Source of the DNA: Acidimicrobiales bacterium
Lineage (GTDB): Bacteria; Actinomycetota; Acidimicrobiia; Acidimicrobiales; Aldehydirespiratoraceae
Length of the DNA: 64,000 nt
NCBI GenBank assembly: GCA_029246685.1
Contig: JAQWMR010000004.1
Location: forward strand, 20,841-84,840
Reading direction: 5' to 3'
The position numbers were made by a program, and so were the translations under genes. This document shows positions 9,151-18,798 of the stretch, piece by piece (positions within the stretch are counted from its first letter, which is position 1; every line of letters starts with the position of its first letter). The notes below the pieces were generated by a model that saw nothing but the letters and a program-made list of their open reading frames with translations, did not search any database and was not told the origin of the DNA.

Positions 9151-9286
9151 GGTACACCGACTGACGTTTTCCGCCACCGAGCGCAGGCGGCCGATTGGTC
9201 TGCCAACGGCCTGTCGACCATGCTCACGCCGCGGCGTTGATTCGAATGACGCGAGTGGGCAACGTCGTCGCCTAGGAGGAGTCGGG

Positions 9287-11104
9287 ATGACAGCCGATGA
9301 TGACGAGAACGCGACATCGATCCGCGAGAAGTATCTCGCAGAGCGAGCGAAGCGCCTCGTCGAGGGCCGGACGGACATCGTGGATCTGCGCGGCGATCCC
9401 CGGCTGGCGCACTACCGGCGTGACCCCTGGACCGACTACGAGGACCGAGATCCGGTGTCCGACGATGTCGACGTCGTGATCGTCGGTGGCGGCATGGCGG
9501 GAATCCTCGCCGGAGTGCAGCTTCGCAAGGCAGGCGTTCGCCGGATCCGCATCGTCGAGGAGGCCGGCGGAGTCGGGGGGACCTGGTATTGGAACCGCTA
9601 TCCGGGCCTGATGTGCGACACCGAGTCCTACGTCTACCTGCCGCTCCTCGAAGAACTCGACTACATCCCGAAGAATCGCTACGCGTTCGGCGACGAGATC
9701 CTCGCTCACTTCCAGACGCTCGCCGCGAGGTACGACCTCACGCAGGATGCGCTCTTCCACACCCGAGCCGACACGACGGTTTGGGACGAGGGGTCGTTGC
9801 GCTGGCGAGTCCGTACCGATCGAGGCGACGAGATCACGGCGAAGTACGTGGTCATGGCCGTCGGAATCCTGAACCTCATGAAGCTGCCTGCGATCCCGGA
9901 CATGGACGCGTTCCAGGGAACGTCCTTCCACACCTCGCGATGGAACTACGAGTACACCGGCGGCACGATTCACGGCGGACTCGACGGGCTTGCCGACAAG
10001 ACGGTGGCGATCATCGGCGCGGGCGGGACTGCCGCCCAGGCGATTCCCCATCTCGCCAAAGACTCGAAGCAGCTGTTCGTCTTCCAACGCACACCTTCGG
10101 CGGTGGGTTGGCGTGACAACAGACCGACGGCGGACGACTTCGCCGATGATCTCCAGCCCGGTTGGCAACGCGAACGCATGGAGAACTTCCAGGCGATCCT
10201 CCAAGCCACACCAGTCGACGTGGACCTGGTCGATGATGGCTGGACCCGGCACTGGGCCAAGGCCACCGCGATGCCCTTCGATCCCGCCTGGTCCATGGAG
10301 GAGTACGAGCAGCGAGTCGAGGAGGTGGACTTCGAGATCATGGAGGCGCATCGCCGCCGCATCGAAGAGACCGTCGACGATGCAGCGACCGCGGAGAGCT
10401 TGAAGCCGTATTACCGATATCCCTGCAAGCGGCCTTTGTTCCACGACGAGTTCCTGCTCGCGTTCAACGAGCCGAACGTGGAGCTCGTCGACTGTCCTGC
10501 CGGGGTCGAGCGACTGACCGAAACCGGGCTGGTCGCGGCCGGGCGTGAATACGACGTCGACTGCATCGTCTACGCCACGGGATTCGAGCCGGAGATGACG
10601 CCGTTGTTCCGCCGCGTCGGGCACGAGGTCACCGGCCGCGGCGGCGTGCAGCTTGCCGACCGGTGGTCGGACGGGCCGAGGACCCTGCACGGCGTCGTGA
10701 GCCGCTGCTTTCCGAACATGTTCCTGATGCCCAGCCCGTTCCAACAGGGACCGGTGACCGCCAATCACACGCTCGCCGTCGTCGAGGTGGCGGAGCACGT
10801 CGCCGCGGTCATTGCGAGCCTCGAGGAGAAGGGCGTCGCCGCTTTCGAGCTGAGCGAAGATGCGGAAGACGCGTGGTGTCAGAAATTCCTCAGAGTCGGC
10901 CCGCCGCTCGGCGCGTTCCAGGCGTCGTGCACGCCGTCCCGTATCAACAACGAAGGCGACCCTGCCGCGATGAAGCCGCTGGCCGGCGTCTACGGCGACT
11001 TCTTCCGGTACAAGAAGCTTCTGGCCGACTGGCGAGCCACGGGGGAGTTCGAGGGACTCGAACTCGTGAAAGAGTCTTCGCAACACGAAGGAGATGCGGG
11101 ATGA
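9287..11104 (+). CDS. Flavin-binding monooxygenase, Baeyer-Villiger type
   Basis: The 605-residue protein has an FAD Rossmann motif GGGMAG (67-72), the GGTWYWNRYPG segment typical of Baeyer-Villiger monooxygenases (97-107), the BVMO fingerprint FQGTSFHTSRW (about 208-218) and a second, NADPH-binding Rossmann motif GAGGTA near 243. It would insert oxygen next to a ketone, giving an ester or lactone. A good ribosome binding site (AGGAGG) precedes the ATG at 9287. The stop overlaps the next gene as ATGA, so it is translationally coupled to a cyclase-family hydrolase that could act on the lactone or an acyl product. The substrate is inferred to be cyclic from context only. Confidence 0.9.
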   Translation: MTADDDENATSIREKYLAERAKRLVEGRTDIVDLRGDPRLAHYRRDPWTDYEDRDPVSDDVDVVIVGGGMAGILAGVQLRKAGVRRIRIVEEAGGVGGTWYWNRYPGLMCDTESYVYLPLLEELDYIPKNRYAFGDEILAHFQTLAARYDLTQDALFHTRADTTVWDEGSLRWRVRTDRGDEITAKYVVMAVGILNLMKLPAIPDMDAFQGTSFHTSRWNYEYTGGTIHGGLDGLADKTVAIIGAGGTAAQAIPHLAKDSKQLFVFQRTPSAVGWRDNRPTADDFADDLQPGWQRERMENFQAILQATPVDVDLVDDGWTRHWAKATAMPFDPAWSMEEYEQRVEEVDFEIMEAHRRRIEETVDDAATAESLKPYYRYPCKRPLFHDEFLLAFNEPNVELVDCPAGVERLTETGLVAAGREYDVDCIVYATGFEPEMTPLFRRVGHEVTGRGGVQLADRWSDGPRTLHGVVSRCFPNMFLMPSPFQQGPVTANHTLAVVEVAEHVAAVIASLEEKGVAAFELSEDAEDAWCQKFLRVGPPLGAFQASCTPSRINNEGDPAAMKPLAGVYGDFFRYKKLLADWRATGEFEGLELVKESSQHEGDAG

Positions 11105-12045
11105 CGGATCTGCCACTGCCCGACTCGGCGAGAATGTACGAGATCTTCGAGTCGGTGAAGAACTGGGGACGTTGGGGCGAGGACGATGAGGCGGGGGCGC
11201 TCAACCTGATCACCGACGATGTGCGTCGTGGAGCGGCAGCGGCAGTGCGCCACGGTCGTGCCGTCAGCTGTGCGCGAGACATTCCGGTTGATCCGGCGCC
11301 GGACAATCCGCATCCGGCGCTGCACATGATGGTGAAGGGTGGCGACGACTGTCTGATTCCCGGGCTCGGGTTCGAGACGACGTCGGACTTCGTCGGCCTC
11401 GCCTTCCACGGCATGGCGAGCTCGCACCTCGATGCCTTCTGCCATGTTCTGCGCGACGGCCTGATGTACAACGGCCGGCCCGCAGCGCTCGTCAAGAGCA
11501 CCGGGGCAGAGAAGAACACGGTGATGTGTGCCAAGGACGGGATCACCACGAGGGGTGTGCTGCTCGACATGCCCCGTGCACTCGGCATCGACTGGCTCGA
11601 GCCCGGGCACTTCGTCGATCCCGATCAGTTGGACCTCGCGGTCTCGGCCCAGAACGACGTCGAGATCCGCGAGGGCGACTGCCTGCTGATCTCGCTCGGG
11701 CGCGATGCGCAGCGAGCCGAACGGGGGCCGTTCAACCCCTTCAGGTCCGGGACGCCGGGGCTGCATCCCGAGTGCGTGCCCTGGATGCACGAGCGAGGAA
11801 TCTCCGTGCTCGGCTCCGACATCATCTCCGACGTGCTCCCGGTCTCCGGGGTCGAGGGCTGGGCGATGCCCGTGCACGAGTGCACCCTCGTCGCGATGGG
11901 TGTCCACCTCCTCGACAATCTCGACCTGTCGGGCCTCATGGCGGAGTGCGCCGCGCTCTCGCAGTGGGACTTCCAGCTCACGATCGCGCCGTTGCGGATC
12001 GAGGGGGGCACCGGCTCCCCGGTTAATCCCATCGCCGTACTCTGA
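11101..12045 (+). CDS. Cyclase-family (kynurenine formamidase-like) hydrolase
   Basis: Starting at the ATG that overlaps the monooxygenase stop, the protein is 314 residues and resembles the cyclase family (PF04199), which includes kynurenine formamidase and isatin hydrolase. The family metal motif HxGTHxDxPxH appears as HGMASSHLDAFCH, so the second His, Asp and last His are retained but the Gly-Thr is replaced. It may hydrolyse a lactone or amide made by the upstream enzyme. An SDR follows after 19 nt with ribosome binding site GGTGGAGG. The frame is open further upstream, but that part lies inside the monooxygenase gene. Confidence 0.82.
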   Translation: MTDLPLPDSARMYEIFESVKNWGRWGEDDEAGALNLITDDVRRGAAAAVRHGRAVSCARDIPVDPAPDNPHPALHMMVKGGDDCLIPGLGFETTSDFVGLAFHGMASSHLDAFCHVLRDGLMYNGRPAALVKSTGAEKNTVMCAKDGITTRGVLLDMPRALGIDWLEPGHFVDPDQLDLAVSAQNDVEIREGDCLLISLGRDAQRAERGPFNPFRSGTPGLHPECVPWMHERGISVLGSDIISDVLPVSGVEGWAMPVHECTLVAMGVHLLDNLDLSGLMAECAALSQWDFQLTIAPLRIEGGTGSPVNPIAVL

Positions 12046-12064
12046 GATCGGTGGAGGCGACCGC

Positions 12065-12970
12065 ATGAGCATCGACCTCGAGGACCAGGTAGCGATCGTC
12101 ACCGGAGCCGGCGGTGGCATCGGGCGCGCGACGGCGCTCGAGCTCGCTCGCCTGGGCGCCGCCGTGGTCGTCAACGATCTCGGAACGTCCACACGAGGGG
12201 AGGGGAGCGACGCGACGAAGGCGGAGTCCGTCGCGGATGAAATCAGCGCGGCCGGCGGTCGCGCCGCCGTCAGCGGCGACTCGGTTGCTGAGTTCGAGGC
12301 CGCCGGTCGGATCGTCGACACAGCGCTGACGGCGTTCGGTCGCGTCGACATCCTCGTGAACAACGCCGGCCTCACGGCGCCGGGCAACATCAAGAGCCTC
12401 GACCCGGACGACTTCGAACGAATCAGCGCCAGCCACATCAAGGGCACGTTCAACTGCGCGCGCCACGCCGTCCCCCACATGATCGAGGCGGGAGGCGGCC
12501 GCATCGTCAACCTCGTGTCTCGGGCCGGCATCCTGGGGATCCCCGGCTCCGTTGCCTACGGCGTCGGAAAGGGCGGCGTGTTCGGATTCACCAACGTCGC
12601 CAGCCGCGAACTGGCGCGTCACGGCATCACGGTGAACGCCGTGAACCCGGCCTCCACGGAGACGCGCATGGTCACCCAGGCAACCGACCAGATGCGGCGG
12701 GGCGACGCCGAGATGCAGGCCCGCGGGGCCGCTCTTCTGGCGGCGGCCCAATCGCCCGAGCAGGTGGCGGTGTTGATCGCCTGGCTGTGCACGCCTGCAG
12801 CGGCCGACGTCAGCGGGCAGGTGTTCCTCGTCAGCAAGAACAACGTCGGACTGTTCCAGCCGCTGACCATCACGCAGAACGTCGATCGCGACGAGGCTTG
12901 GACGGTGGCCGATCTCGGCGACGCGCTCGGAGGTCTCAGCTACCACCCGCTCGACCAGCCTTACGGCTGA
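12065..12970 (+). CDS. SDR-family oxidoreductase (extended C-terminal tail)
   Basis: A 301-residue short-chain dehydrogenase with cofactor motif TGAGGGIG, NNAG, and catalytic YGVGK. The tail of about 50 residues after the Rossmann fold is longer than in typical 250-residue members and resembles SDRs of beta-oxidation-like pathways. It is the last gene of the BVMO-cyclase-SDR operon and converges on an amidohydrolase 13 nt away. It likely oxidises or reduces a hydroxyacyl or keto intermediate; the substrate is unknown. Confidence 0.88.
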   Translation: MSIDLEDQVAIVTGAGGGIGRATALELARLGAAVVVNDLGTSTRGEGSDATKAESVADEISAAGGRAAVSGDSVAEFEAAGRIVDTALTAFGRVDILVNNAGLTAPGNIKSLDPDDFERISASHIKGTFNCARHAVPHMIEAGGGRIVNLVSRAGILGIPGSVAYGVGKGGVFGFTNVASRELARHGITVNAVNPASTETRMVTQATDQMRRGDAEMQARGAALLAAAQSPEQVAVLIAWLCTPAAADVSGQVFLVSKNNVGLFQPLTITQNVDRDEAWTVADLGDALGGLSYHPLDQPYG

Positions 12971-12983
12971 TCGCGAGCCGAGG

Positions 12984-14723
12984 CTACGCCTCGCGTCCGC
13001 CCGGCACCTCGACGGTCGCCGTGTCGCGACCACTGCGCAGCACGACGCCTGGACGGGCGCCCGTGTCTTCGCCGTCACGGATGATCTCGACGCCATTCGC
13101 GAACACGTGGTCGATCCCCGACGCATCGGCGTAGAGACGCCCGGCGCCGGCCGGCAGGTCGTACCTCGTGTAGGTCTCGCCGAGTCCGACGGTGTCGGCG
13201 TCGAAGACCACGACGTCGGCGTGGAAGCCCTCTTCGAGACGCCCGCGTTCGCGTAGGCCGTAGTGCTTCGCCGGGAGATCCGTGAGTTGACGGATCGCTT
13301 CCTCCATCGAGATCAGCTCGCGCTCGCGCACGCCCTCCCCGAGGACGACAGTGGAGAAGGCGAAGGTGTCGATCATGTCGAGATGGGCGCCGGCGTCCGA
13401 CGCGCCGATGAGCGTGCGATCGTCGTGCCAGAGCTCGCCCCGTATCCGCCACGTCTCGTCGTCGTCACCCATGCTCGGCATCATGAAGTAGGTCTGGAGG
13501 TCGTCGGCGACCGCGATGTCGATCATGACGTCGAACGGCGCCTTGTCTTCCTCCTCGGCGATCTCCCCGATTCGGCGACCCCGGTAGGTCGCGAGTGATT
13601 CGTTCTTGATCTGATCGATCGTGAAGTGCTCCCACCGGGCGATGCCGCGCATGGGTGACTCCGGGTTCTGCGCGTCCTCGGCCATCTGCGCTCGCTGCGC
13701 GGGGTCGTCGAGGATCGCCAGCTTCTCTGCCTTCGACAGCTGGAAGAACGGTGCCCAGTTGTGCAGGGCATCGAAGATGAATCCGGAGTCGAGGTTGATC
13801 CGGAGCGTCATGGGCTGCGGAACGGTCAGCGCGATGACTTCGGCGCCACGGGCGCGGGCGATGTCGGTCGCGGCGAGTTGGCTCTCGGTGCTCGCCGAGT
13901 TGGCGGAGTTCGCCGCCATGACGTTCCAGTTCACCGGTCGGTTTGCGGCAAGGGAGATGTCGGCCATGTAGTTGGCCTCTTCCTCGCCCCAGCCGACGCC
14001 CGGCAGAAACTCGATCGTGGTCCCCTCGAAGTCACGGGCCTGGCGGGCCAAGGTCAGCATCTCGTCCTTCGACGCATGCCGAGACGGAACGGGCTTCCCG
14101 TCGAGATCGTTGTGGGTGGACGAGATCGTGGATGAGAACCCGAGGCCACCCTCCGCCATGGATGCGCGGAGCAGTTCGACCATCTGCGCGAGTTCGTCAT
14201 CGGTCGCCTCGTGGCCTACTGCGCGCTCGCCCATGACGGTTCGCCGGATCGCCGAGTGGCCGACCATGAAGCCCGCGTTCACAGCGAGCGTGCCCTCGAG
14301 TTGATCGAGGTATTCGCCGAACGACTGCCAGTTCCAGGGAACCCCTGCCTCGAGAGCCTCGAGCGGCATCCCTTCGACCCGAGAGAGCATCTTCATCAGG
14401 TAGGGGCCGGCCTCGGGCGAGAGTGGCGCGATGGAGAAGCCGCAGTTGCCTCCGACCACGCTCGTCACGCCGTGATAGGGCGACGGCGACAGCGTGCCGT
14501 CCCAGAACGCCTGCGCGTCGTAGTGCGTGTGCACGTCGACGAAGCCGGGCGCCACGATCTTGCCGGTGGCGTCGATCGTCTGTCGCGCCTCCTCATCGAC
14601 ACCGCCCTCTTCGACACTGCCGATCGCGACGATCCGCCCGTCGCGGATACCGACGTCGGCGTGGCGGGGCTCGCCTCCGGATCCGTCGACGACGGTTCCA
14701 CCTCGAATGATGACGTCCAGCAT
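12984..14723 (-). CDS. Amidohydrolase, N-acyl-D-amino-acid deacylase-like
   Basis: The 579-residue protein starts at MLDVIIRGGTVVDG, the usual beginning of this family. It has the metal motif VHTHYDAQAFWD near residue 70 and a late DAGAHLDMID segment carrying the conserved Asp. It belongs to the amidohydrolase superfamily (PF07969), near D-aminoacylases and similar enzymes that hydrolyse C-N bonds. An upstream extension of 47 residues is open but has poor composition, so the ATG at 14723 is preferred. It lies 13 nt after the next amidohydrolase gene on the same strand, and the two are probably one operon. Confidence 0.85.
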   Translation of the reverse strand: MLDVIIRGGTVVDGSGGEPRHADVGIRDGRIVAIGSVEEGGVDEEARQTIDATGKIVAPGFVDVHTHYDAQAFWDGTLSPSPYHGVTSVVGGNCGFSIAPLSPEAGPYLMKMLSRVEGMPLEALEAGVPWNWQSFGEYLDQLEGTLAVNAGFMVGHSAIRRTVMGERAVGHEATDDELAQMVELLRASMAEGGLGFSSTISSTHNDLDGKPVPSRHASKDEMLTLARQARDFEGTTIEFLPGVGWGEEEANYMADISLAANRPVNWNVMAANSANSASTESQLAATDIARARGAEVIALTVPQPMTLRINLDSGFIFDALHNWAPFFQLSKAEKLAILDDPAQRAQMAEDAQNPESPMRGIARWEHFTIDQIKNESLATYRGRRIGEIAEEEDKAPFDVMIDIAVADDLQTYFMMPSMGDDDETWRIRGELWHDDRTLIGASDAGAHLDMIDTFAFSTVVLGEGVRERELISMEEAIRQLTDLPAKHYGLRERGRLEEGFHADVVVFDADTVGLGETYTRYDLPAGAGRLYADASGIDHVFANGVEIIRDGEDTGARPGVVLRSGRDTATVEVPGGREA

Positions 14724-14736
14724 GTGATCGCCTCGC

Positions 14737-15945
14737 TCAGGGCCTGTCCATGAGAAGCGCCCGGTTGGCGCCCTCCGGAAGTTCGGTGAGTGGCTCTTCG
14801 AGCTCCGCGACAGTCGGACCGTGCTCGGCAACGAGCGGCGCGAGCGCGTCGACATCGAATCCATAGAGGTCGGCGGCGTTCAAGCCGAGTAGCCGGCGCT
14901 TCTCGTCCGTCGGCACATCGAGCATGACCTGGCGAAGATGCTCACGGCTGAACGGTCCGGTCCCCTCATCGTGCGGATAGTCGCTGCCCCACATGAATCG
15001 ACCGTCGGCGAGGAGATCGCGCTTCTCCACGGTCTCCTTCGACGGGAACGAAGCGCCGAGCCAGACATTCTGCTGGAAGTACTCGCTGGCCAACTTCGGC
15101 AAACCGGCGCCTTCCTCGTACTTCAGCTCGCCGATCGACCCGTGGCGCATGCTCTTGATGATGCCGTCGAGCTGTCGGTTCATCGACTCGAAACCGCCGG
15201 ACCCTGCCTCCGTGATGACGAACTTCATGGTGGGGAACCGCTCGAAGACGCCACCCAGAAGCATGTGCACGTAGTTGCGCATTCCGTAGAACGGCACCTC
15301 GGCGATCATGATCGCCTGGGTGGCCGCGTACTTTCCGTAGTTCGGAGAGCCGGTGCCGCCGTGAAGGTGAACCGGTATGTCCATGTCGACGAGCGCGGCC
15401 CACAGGCGGTCGTACTCGGGGTCGTAGATCGGCTTGACCCACTTCACGTCGGGAGCGACGGTCGGGATCAGGACGCCGCCGCGCAACCCATTCTCCTTGA
15501 TCCACGTGGCGTCTTCGATCGCATGATCGATGTCGTTGAGGAAGACCTGGCCGATGCCTGCTCGGCGCTCCGGACGGTTGGCGCAGAACTCGGCCAGCCA
15601 CCGGTTGTGGGCGTGGATGCCGGCGCGGCGCTTCGCATAGTCCTCGTCCTTGGGCGGCCCCGCGAACAGAACGAAGCCGGGGTAGAACGGCGGCACCGTG
15701 TTCGGGAACAGGACCTCGCCGACGACGCCGTCGGCGAGCTGGTCGCGGTCGCGGCGGTCGTCGTCCCAGTTGCGCACGCGCAGGTCGTCGTCGCGCAGGT
15801 CCTTCCACGGGTTCTTGTACTTGCCGCGCCATGCGTCGAACTCGTCGCGCCAGTCCTCGGTGAGATGGTCGCGGTACTGCTCGTGACTACCACCAGCGTG
15901 GGAGTCGCTGGTGATGATCGTGTAGTTGGGTTCGGTAAGGGTCAT
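14737..15945 (-). CDS. Amidohydrolase 2 family metal-dependent hydrolase/decarboxylase
   Basis: The 402-residue protein starts TIITSDSHAGG, has PVHLHGG, a VITEAGSGGFESM segment and FMWGSDYPHDEG, the pattern of the amidohydrolase-related family PF04909. Members include ACMSD-like decarboxylases and hydrolases of aromatic or alicyclic carboxylates. It is upstream of the deacylase-like gene and shares its fold class with the gene at 17.6 kb, so the block has three amidohydrolases. This repetition suggests several steps of one ring-cleavage route, but no substrate can be named. Confidence 0.85.
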   Translation of the reverse strand: MTLTEPNYTIITSDSHAGGSHEQYRDHLTEDWRDEFDAWRGKYKNPWKDLRDDDLRVRNWDDDRRDRDQLADGVVGEVLFPNTVPPFYPGFVLFAGPPKDEDYAKRRAGIHAHNRWLAEFCANRPERRAGIGQVFLNDIDHAIEDATWIKENGLRGGVLIPTVAPDVKWVKPIYDPEYDRLWAALVDMDIPVHLHGGTGSPNYGKYAATQAIMIAEVPFYGMRNYVHMLLGGVFERFPTMKFVITEAGSGGFESMNRQLDGIIKSMRHGSIGELKYEEGAGLPKLASEYFQQNVWLGASFPSKETVEKRDLLADGRFMWGSDYPHDEGTGPFSREHLRQVMLDVPTDEKRRLLGLNAADLYGFDVDALAPLVAEHGPTVAELEEPLTELPEGANRALLMDRP

Positions 15946-16047
15946 CGGCTGTCCTCGTGGTTGCTCGCGGCGCGAGAATCGCCGCCGTGCTCATCGTCGC
16001 GTGATTGCGGGCTGCGGCCAAACCGTCCCGCGGCGAAGCCGATCTCG

Positions 16048-17418
16048 TCAGGGGACTCTGACGAGATCGCCGGAGGCATCGCCGCTGCCCTGTTCCCCGA
16101 TTGTCGAGTCGAAGGTCGACAGTCGCATCCCGTCGGTCGCGTCGATCTTGCCGGGCCCAAGACTGGCGAGCGGGATGTTGGGAAGCTCGATCTCGCCGAG
16201 CGACTCGGCGCCCGCAACGAAGCTGTCGTGTGTCAGGTTCGGGCCCGCAGCGGTGGCGATCAGCTCGAAGAGCCTCAACGTGACGCAGTGGGTGATCAGC
16301 GGCGTCGCCCAGTCGATCTCGTCCCCGACGACCTCGGCGGCGGGCTTCACGGTGATGTCCGGGTTCGCGGCCTCGAGGACGTCGACACAGTCCTGGGTCG
16401 CGTCGAGCGCCCACGCCTCCTCGGAGGTCGCTCCCTTCGTCCCGATGATTCCCTCGAGCTCTTCGGGCGGGACTTCCTGGGTTCCGCCGATTGTGTTGAT
16501 CCCCGCATATGACGCAAGGAGGATCTGGCCGTCCCAACCCTGACGGGTGAGTTGGTTTGATCCGTTGATCGCGACCGATGAGCCCACCAGGAGCGTGGTG
16601 TCGATGCCATCGGATCGGAACCGTTCGATGAGGGTCGCCCACTCGGCGTCGAGCGCCAGTCGATCACCGACCGCCGAGATCATCGTCGCCGTGACGGAGA
16701 CGTCGTGGCCGAGGCGGGCGAGTTCCGGGAGGACGACGTTCTCGGCCTGGTCCTCGTCCTCTGCTGCCCAAACCACCGCAAGCGACCCCTCGAACAAGCC
16801 GGCCTGGTCGAGCAGGCCGATCGTCGCCGGCTGGCTGCGGTCGTCTCGAAAACCGGTGACGTACCAGGGCGCACTGGCTCGTTCGAGATCCTCGGGCGAG
16901 GGGGTACCACCGATCTTGACGGTGTTGCCCTGCTCGGTGAAGCAGCCGTCGCTCGACTCCGGAGGACCGACGAACGCACCGAGCACGGCGAAGACGTCGA
17001 TGTCCTCGGTGAGGCGCAGACAGGTGGCATCGGCCTCGACCGGGCTGATCGGCAGGTAGATCTCGATGTGTGGCTCGATCAGGCGCCCGTGAATCCCTCC
17101 CCGCGCGTTGAGGTCCGCGGTCAACGCGTCGATCACCACTCTCGCGTCGCCGTTGTCGCTCTCGAACAGGCCCAGGTCGCTGAGTTGCTCGTAGTCGACG
17201 TCGAGTATCCCGATCTTGATCGTCTCCGCGGTCACGCCGGGCCACGATGCCGTCAGCGGGACCGGCTCGGTCGTCGTCGATGAGGTCGTGTCGGGCTCGG
17301 TCGTGCTCGATGTCGTCGCGTCGGGCGGAGAAACCGACTCCGCGCCGCTGTCGTCTCCGCAGGCGGCGGCCATCAGAGCCAGGACTACCGGAACGACAAA
17401 GACCTTGCGCGGAACCAT
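16048..17418 (-). CDS. LivK-type ABC substrate-binding lipoprotein
   Basis: A 456-residue protein with a lipoprotein signal (hydrophobic stretch ending LMAAAC, lipid-bearing Cys20), then a Ser/Thr-rich linker and a periplasmic-binding-protein type I domain (PF13458-like). Such proteins deliver amino acids, amides or aromatic carboxylates to LivHMGF importers. No permease adjoins it. The fused importer at the left edge is the nearest candidate partner, 14 kb away. It is divergent from the amidohydrolase at 17583, with promoters for both directions visible between them. Confidence 0.88.
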   Translation of the reverse strand: MVPRKVFVVPVVLALMAAACGDDSGAESVSPPDATTSSTTEPDTTSSTTTEPVPLTASWPGVTAETIKIGILDVDYEQLSDLGLFESDNGDARVVIDALTADLNARGGIHGRLIEPHIEIYLPISPVEADATCLRLTEDIDVFAVLGAFVGPPESSDGCFTEQGNTVKIGGTPSPEDLERASAPWYVTGFRDDRSQPATIGLLDQAGLFEGSLAVVWAAEDEDQAENVVLPELARLGHDVSVTATMISAVGDRLALDAEWATLIERFRSDGIDTTLLVGSSVAINGSNQLTRQGWDGQILLASYAGINTIGGTQEVPPEELEGIIGTKGATSEEAWALDATQDCVDVLEAANPDITVKPAAEVVGDEIDWATPLITHCVTLRLFELIATAAGPNLTHDSFVAGAESLGEIELPNIPLASLGPGKIDATDGMRLSTFDSTIGEQGSGDASGDLVRVP

Positions 17419-17445
17419 GAGTACCTCACGGGTGACCGGAGCACG

Positions 17446-17474
17446 AGTGTTGGCGCTGGTCGTGGATTTGTCAA
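17446..17474 (-). promoter_or_regulatory. Promoter candidate for the binding lipoprotein
   Basis: On the minus strand TTGACA (17474-17469) is a perfect -35. After 17 nt the -10 would be the weak AACACT. It lies about 30 nt before the ATG at 17418. Confidence 0.4.
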
Positions 17475-17502
17475 CCGGACTGTCGGAGCGGCGCGATCTG
17501 CC

Positions 17503-17531
17503 TTGACGGCACCGGGAGCACGCCGTAGGTA
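17503..17531 (+). promoter_or_regulatory. Promoter candidate for the amidohydrolase at 17583
   Basis: TTGACG (17503-17508) is separated by 17 nt from TAGGTA (17526-17531), a good sigma-70-like arrangement. The predicted transcript would carry a leader of about 45 nt with the AGAGGGG ribosome binding site just before the GTG start. Confidence 0.5.
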
Positions 17532-17582
17532 TGAGGCAACGTCGATCAGTCCTCGGCGCATCGCCAACGTAGAGGGGCCGCC

Positions 17583-18794
17583 GTGTCTCGCAAGCTTCCG
17601 TTCCCGGTCTTCGACGCCGACAACCACATGTACGAGAAGATGGATGCCTTCACCCGCCATCTCCCTTCGGAGTATGAGGGCCTGGTGAAGTTCGTCGAGA
17701 TCAAGGGGCGAACCAAGATCGCGCTCAACAACACGATCAGCGAGTACATCCCGAACCCGACGTTCCAGAAGGTGGCGCCTCCCGGCGCCCAGGAGCTTCA
17801 GTTCCGAATCGAGAACCCGTCGTCGAAGACGGAGCCGGGTGACATCGAGGTCGCGCCGCCTCCGAACTACATCCTGGCGCCCGACGCGTTCTTCGAGCCG
17901 GAAGCGCGGGTGAAGCTGATGGACGAGCTCAGCATCGATCGCGCCGTCATGTGGCCGACGCTCGCGAGTCTGCTCGAGGAGCGTATGGCGGACGACCCGC
18001 GGGGCACCCACGTCGTGATCCACGCCCTCAACCAATGGATGCTTGAGGACTGGACGTTCAACTTCGACGAGCGCATCTATCCGACGCCCGTCATCGCCAT
18101 GAACATCGTCGATGAGGCGATCCGCGAGTTGGAGTTCGTGGTCGAGAACGGTGCGAAGGTCATCCTCATCCGTCCCGCGCCGGTGCCGGATTTCAACGGC
18201 CGCCGACGCTCATTCGCCCTCGAGGAGTTCGATCCGTTCTGGGAAAAGGTGCGTGAGGCAGGAGTGCTGGTCGGGATGCACGCATCGGACGACGGTCAGC
18301 AGCGTTATCAAAACGACTGGAGCGGTCTCGTCAAGGAGTTCGAGCCGTTCAAACGGGAGTACACGGCGTTCGACGTGATGCTCAACGCCGAGCACCGGGG
18401 CATCAACGACGTCGTCACGTCGATTATCGGCCACGGCCTGGCCACCCGCTTCCCGGAGATCCGCTTCATGCCCGTGGAGAACGGCAGCGCCTGGGTTCGC
18501 CCGCTGGTCGAGCGATTCCGGAGGGTCTATGACCGCGTGCCGGATGTCTTCGACGAAGACCCGATCGTGGCGCTCAAGCGGAACGTCATCGTCCATCCTT
18601 TCCACGAGGAGGACCCGCTCGGACTCATCGACATCGTTGGCATCGACAACGTCGTGTTCGGCTCGGACTACCCGCACCCGGAGGGCCTGTTCGATCCCGT
18701 CACCTGGGTCGACGAACTCGCCAGCCTCCCGCAGGAGGACCAAGCCAAGGTCATGGGCGGCAATCTCGCCCGCCTGATCGACTCGACCGCCTGA
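17583..18794 (+). CDS. Amidohydrolase 2 family hydrolase
   Basis: The 403-residue protein begins with FPVFDADNHMYEK and later has GMHASDD, FMPVENGSAWV and FGSDYPHPEG, the metal-ligand regions of PF04909 amidohydrolases. The GTG start is chosen because it follows AGAGGGG and gives the expected N-terminus. It is divergent from the binding lipoprotein and converges on an acyl-CoA ligase with only 4 nt between the stops. It is similar in type to the gene at 14.7-15.9 kb but not a close copy. The substrate is unknown. Confidence 0.85.
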   Translation: MSRKLPFPVFDADNHMYEKMDAFTRHLPSEYEGLVKFVEIKGRTKIALNNTISEYIPNPTFQKVAPPGAQELQFRIENPSSKTEPGDIEVAPPPNYILAPDAFFEPEARVKLMDELSIDRAVMWPTLASLLEERMADDPRGTHVVIHALNQWMLEDWTFNFDERIYPTPVIAMNIVDEAIRELEFVVENGAKVILIRPAPVPDFNGRRRSFALEEFDPFWEKVREAGVLVGMHASDDGQQRYQNDWSGLVKEFEPFKREYTAFDVMLNAEHRGINDVVTSIIGHGLATRFPEIRFMPVENGSAWVRPLVERFRRVYDRVPDVFDEDPIVALKRNVIVHPFHEEDPLGLIDIVGIDNVVFGSDYPHPEGLFDPVTWVDELASLPQEDQAKVMGGNLARLIDSTA

Positions 18795-18798
18795 GTGG

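Noticed and set aside
9272..11116. 614-residue open frame antisense to the BVMO gene
   Set aside because: It mirrors the codon structure of a clear flavoprotein and has no start signal or domain of its own.
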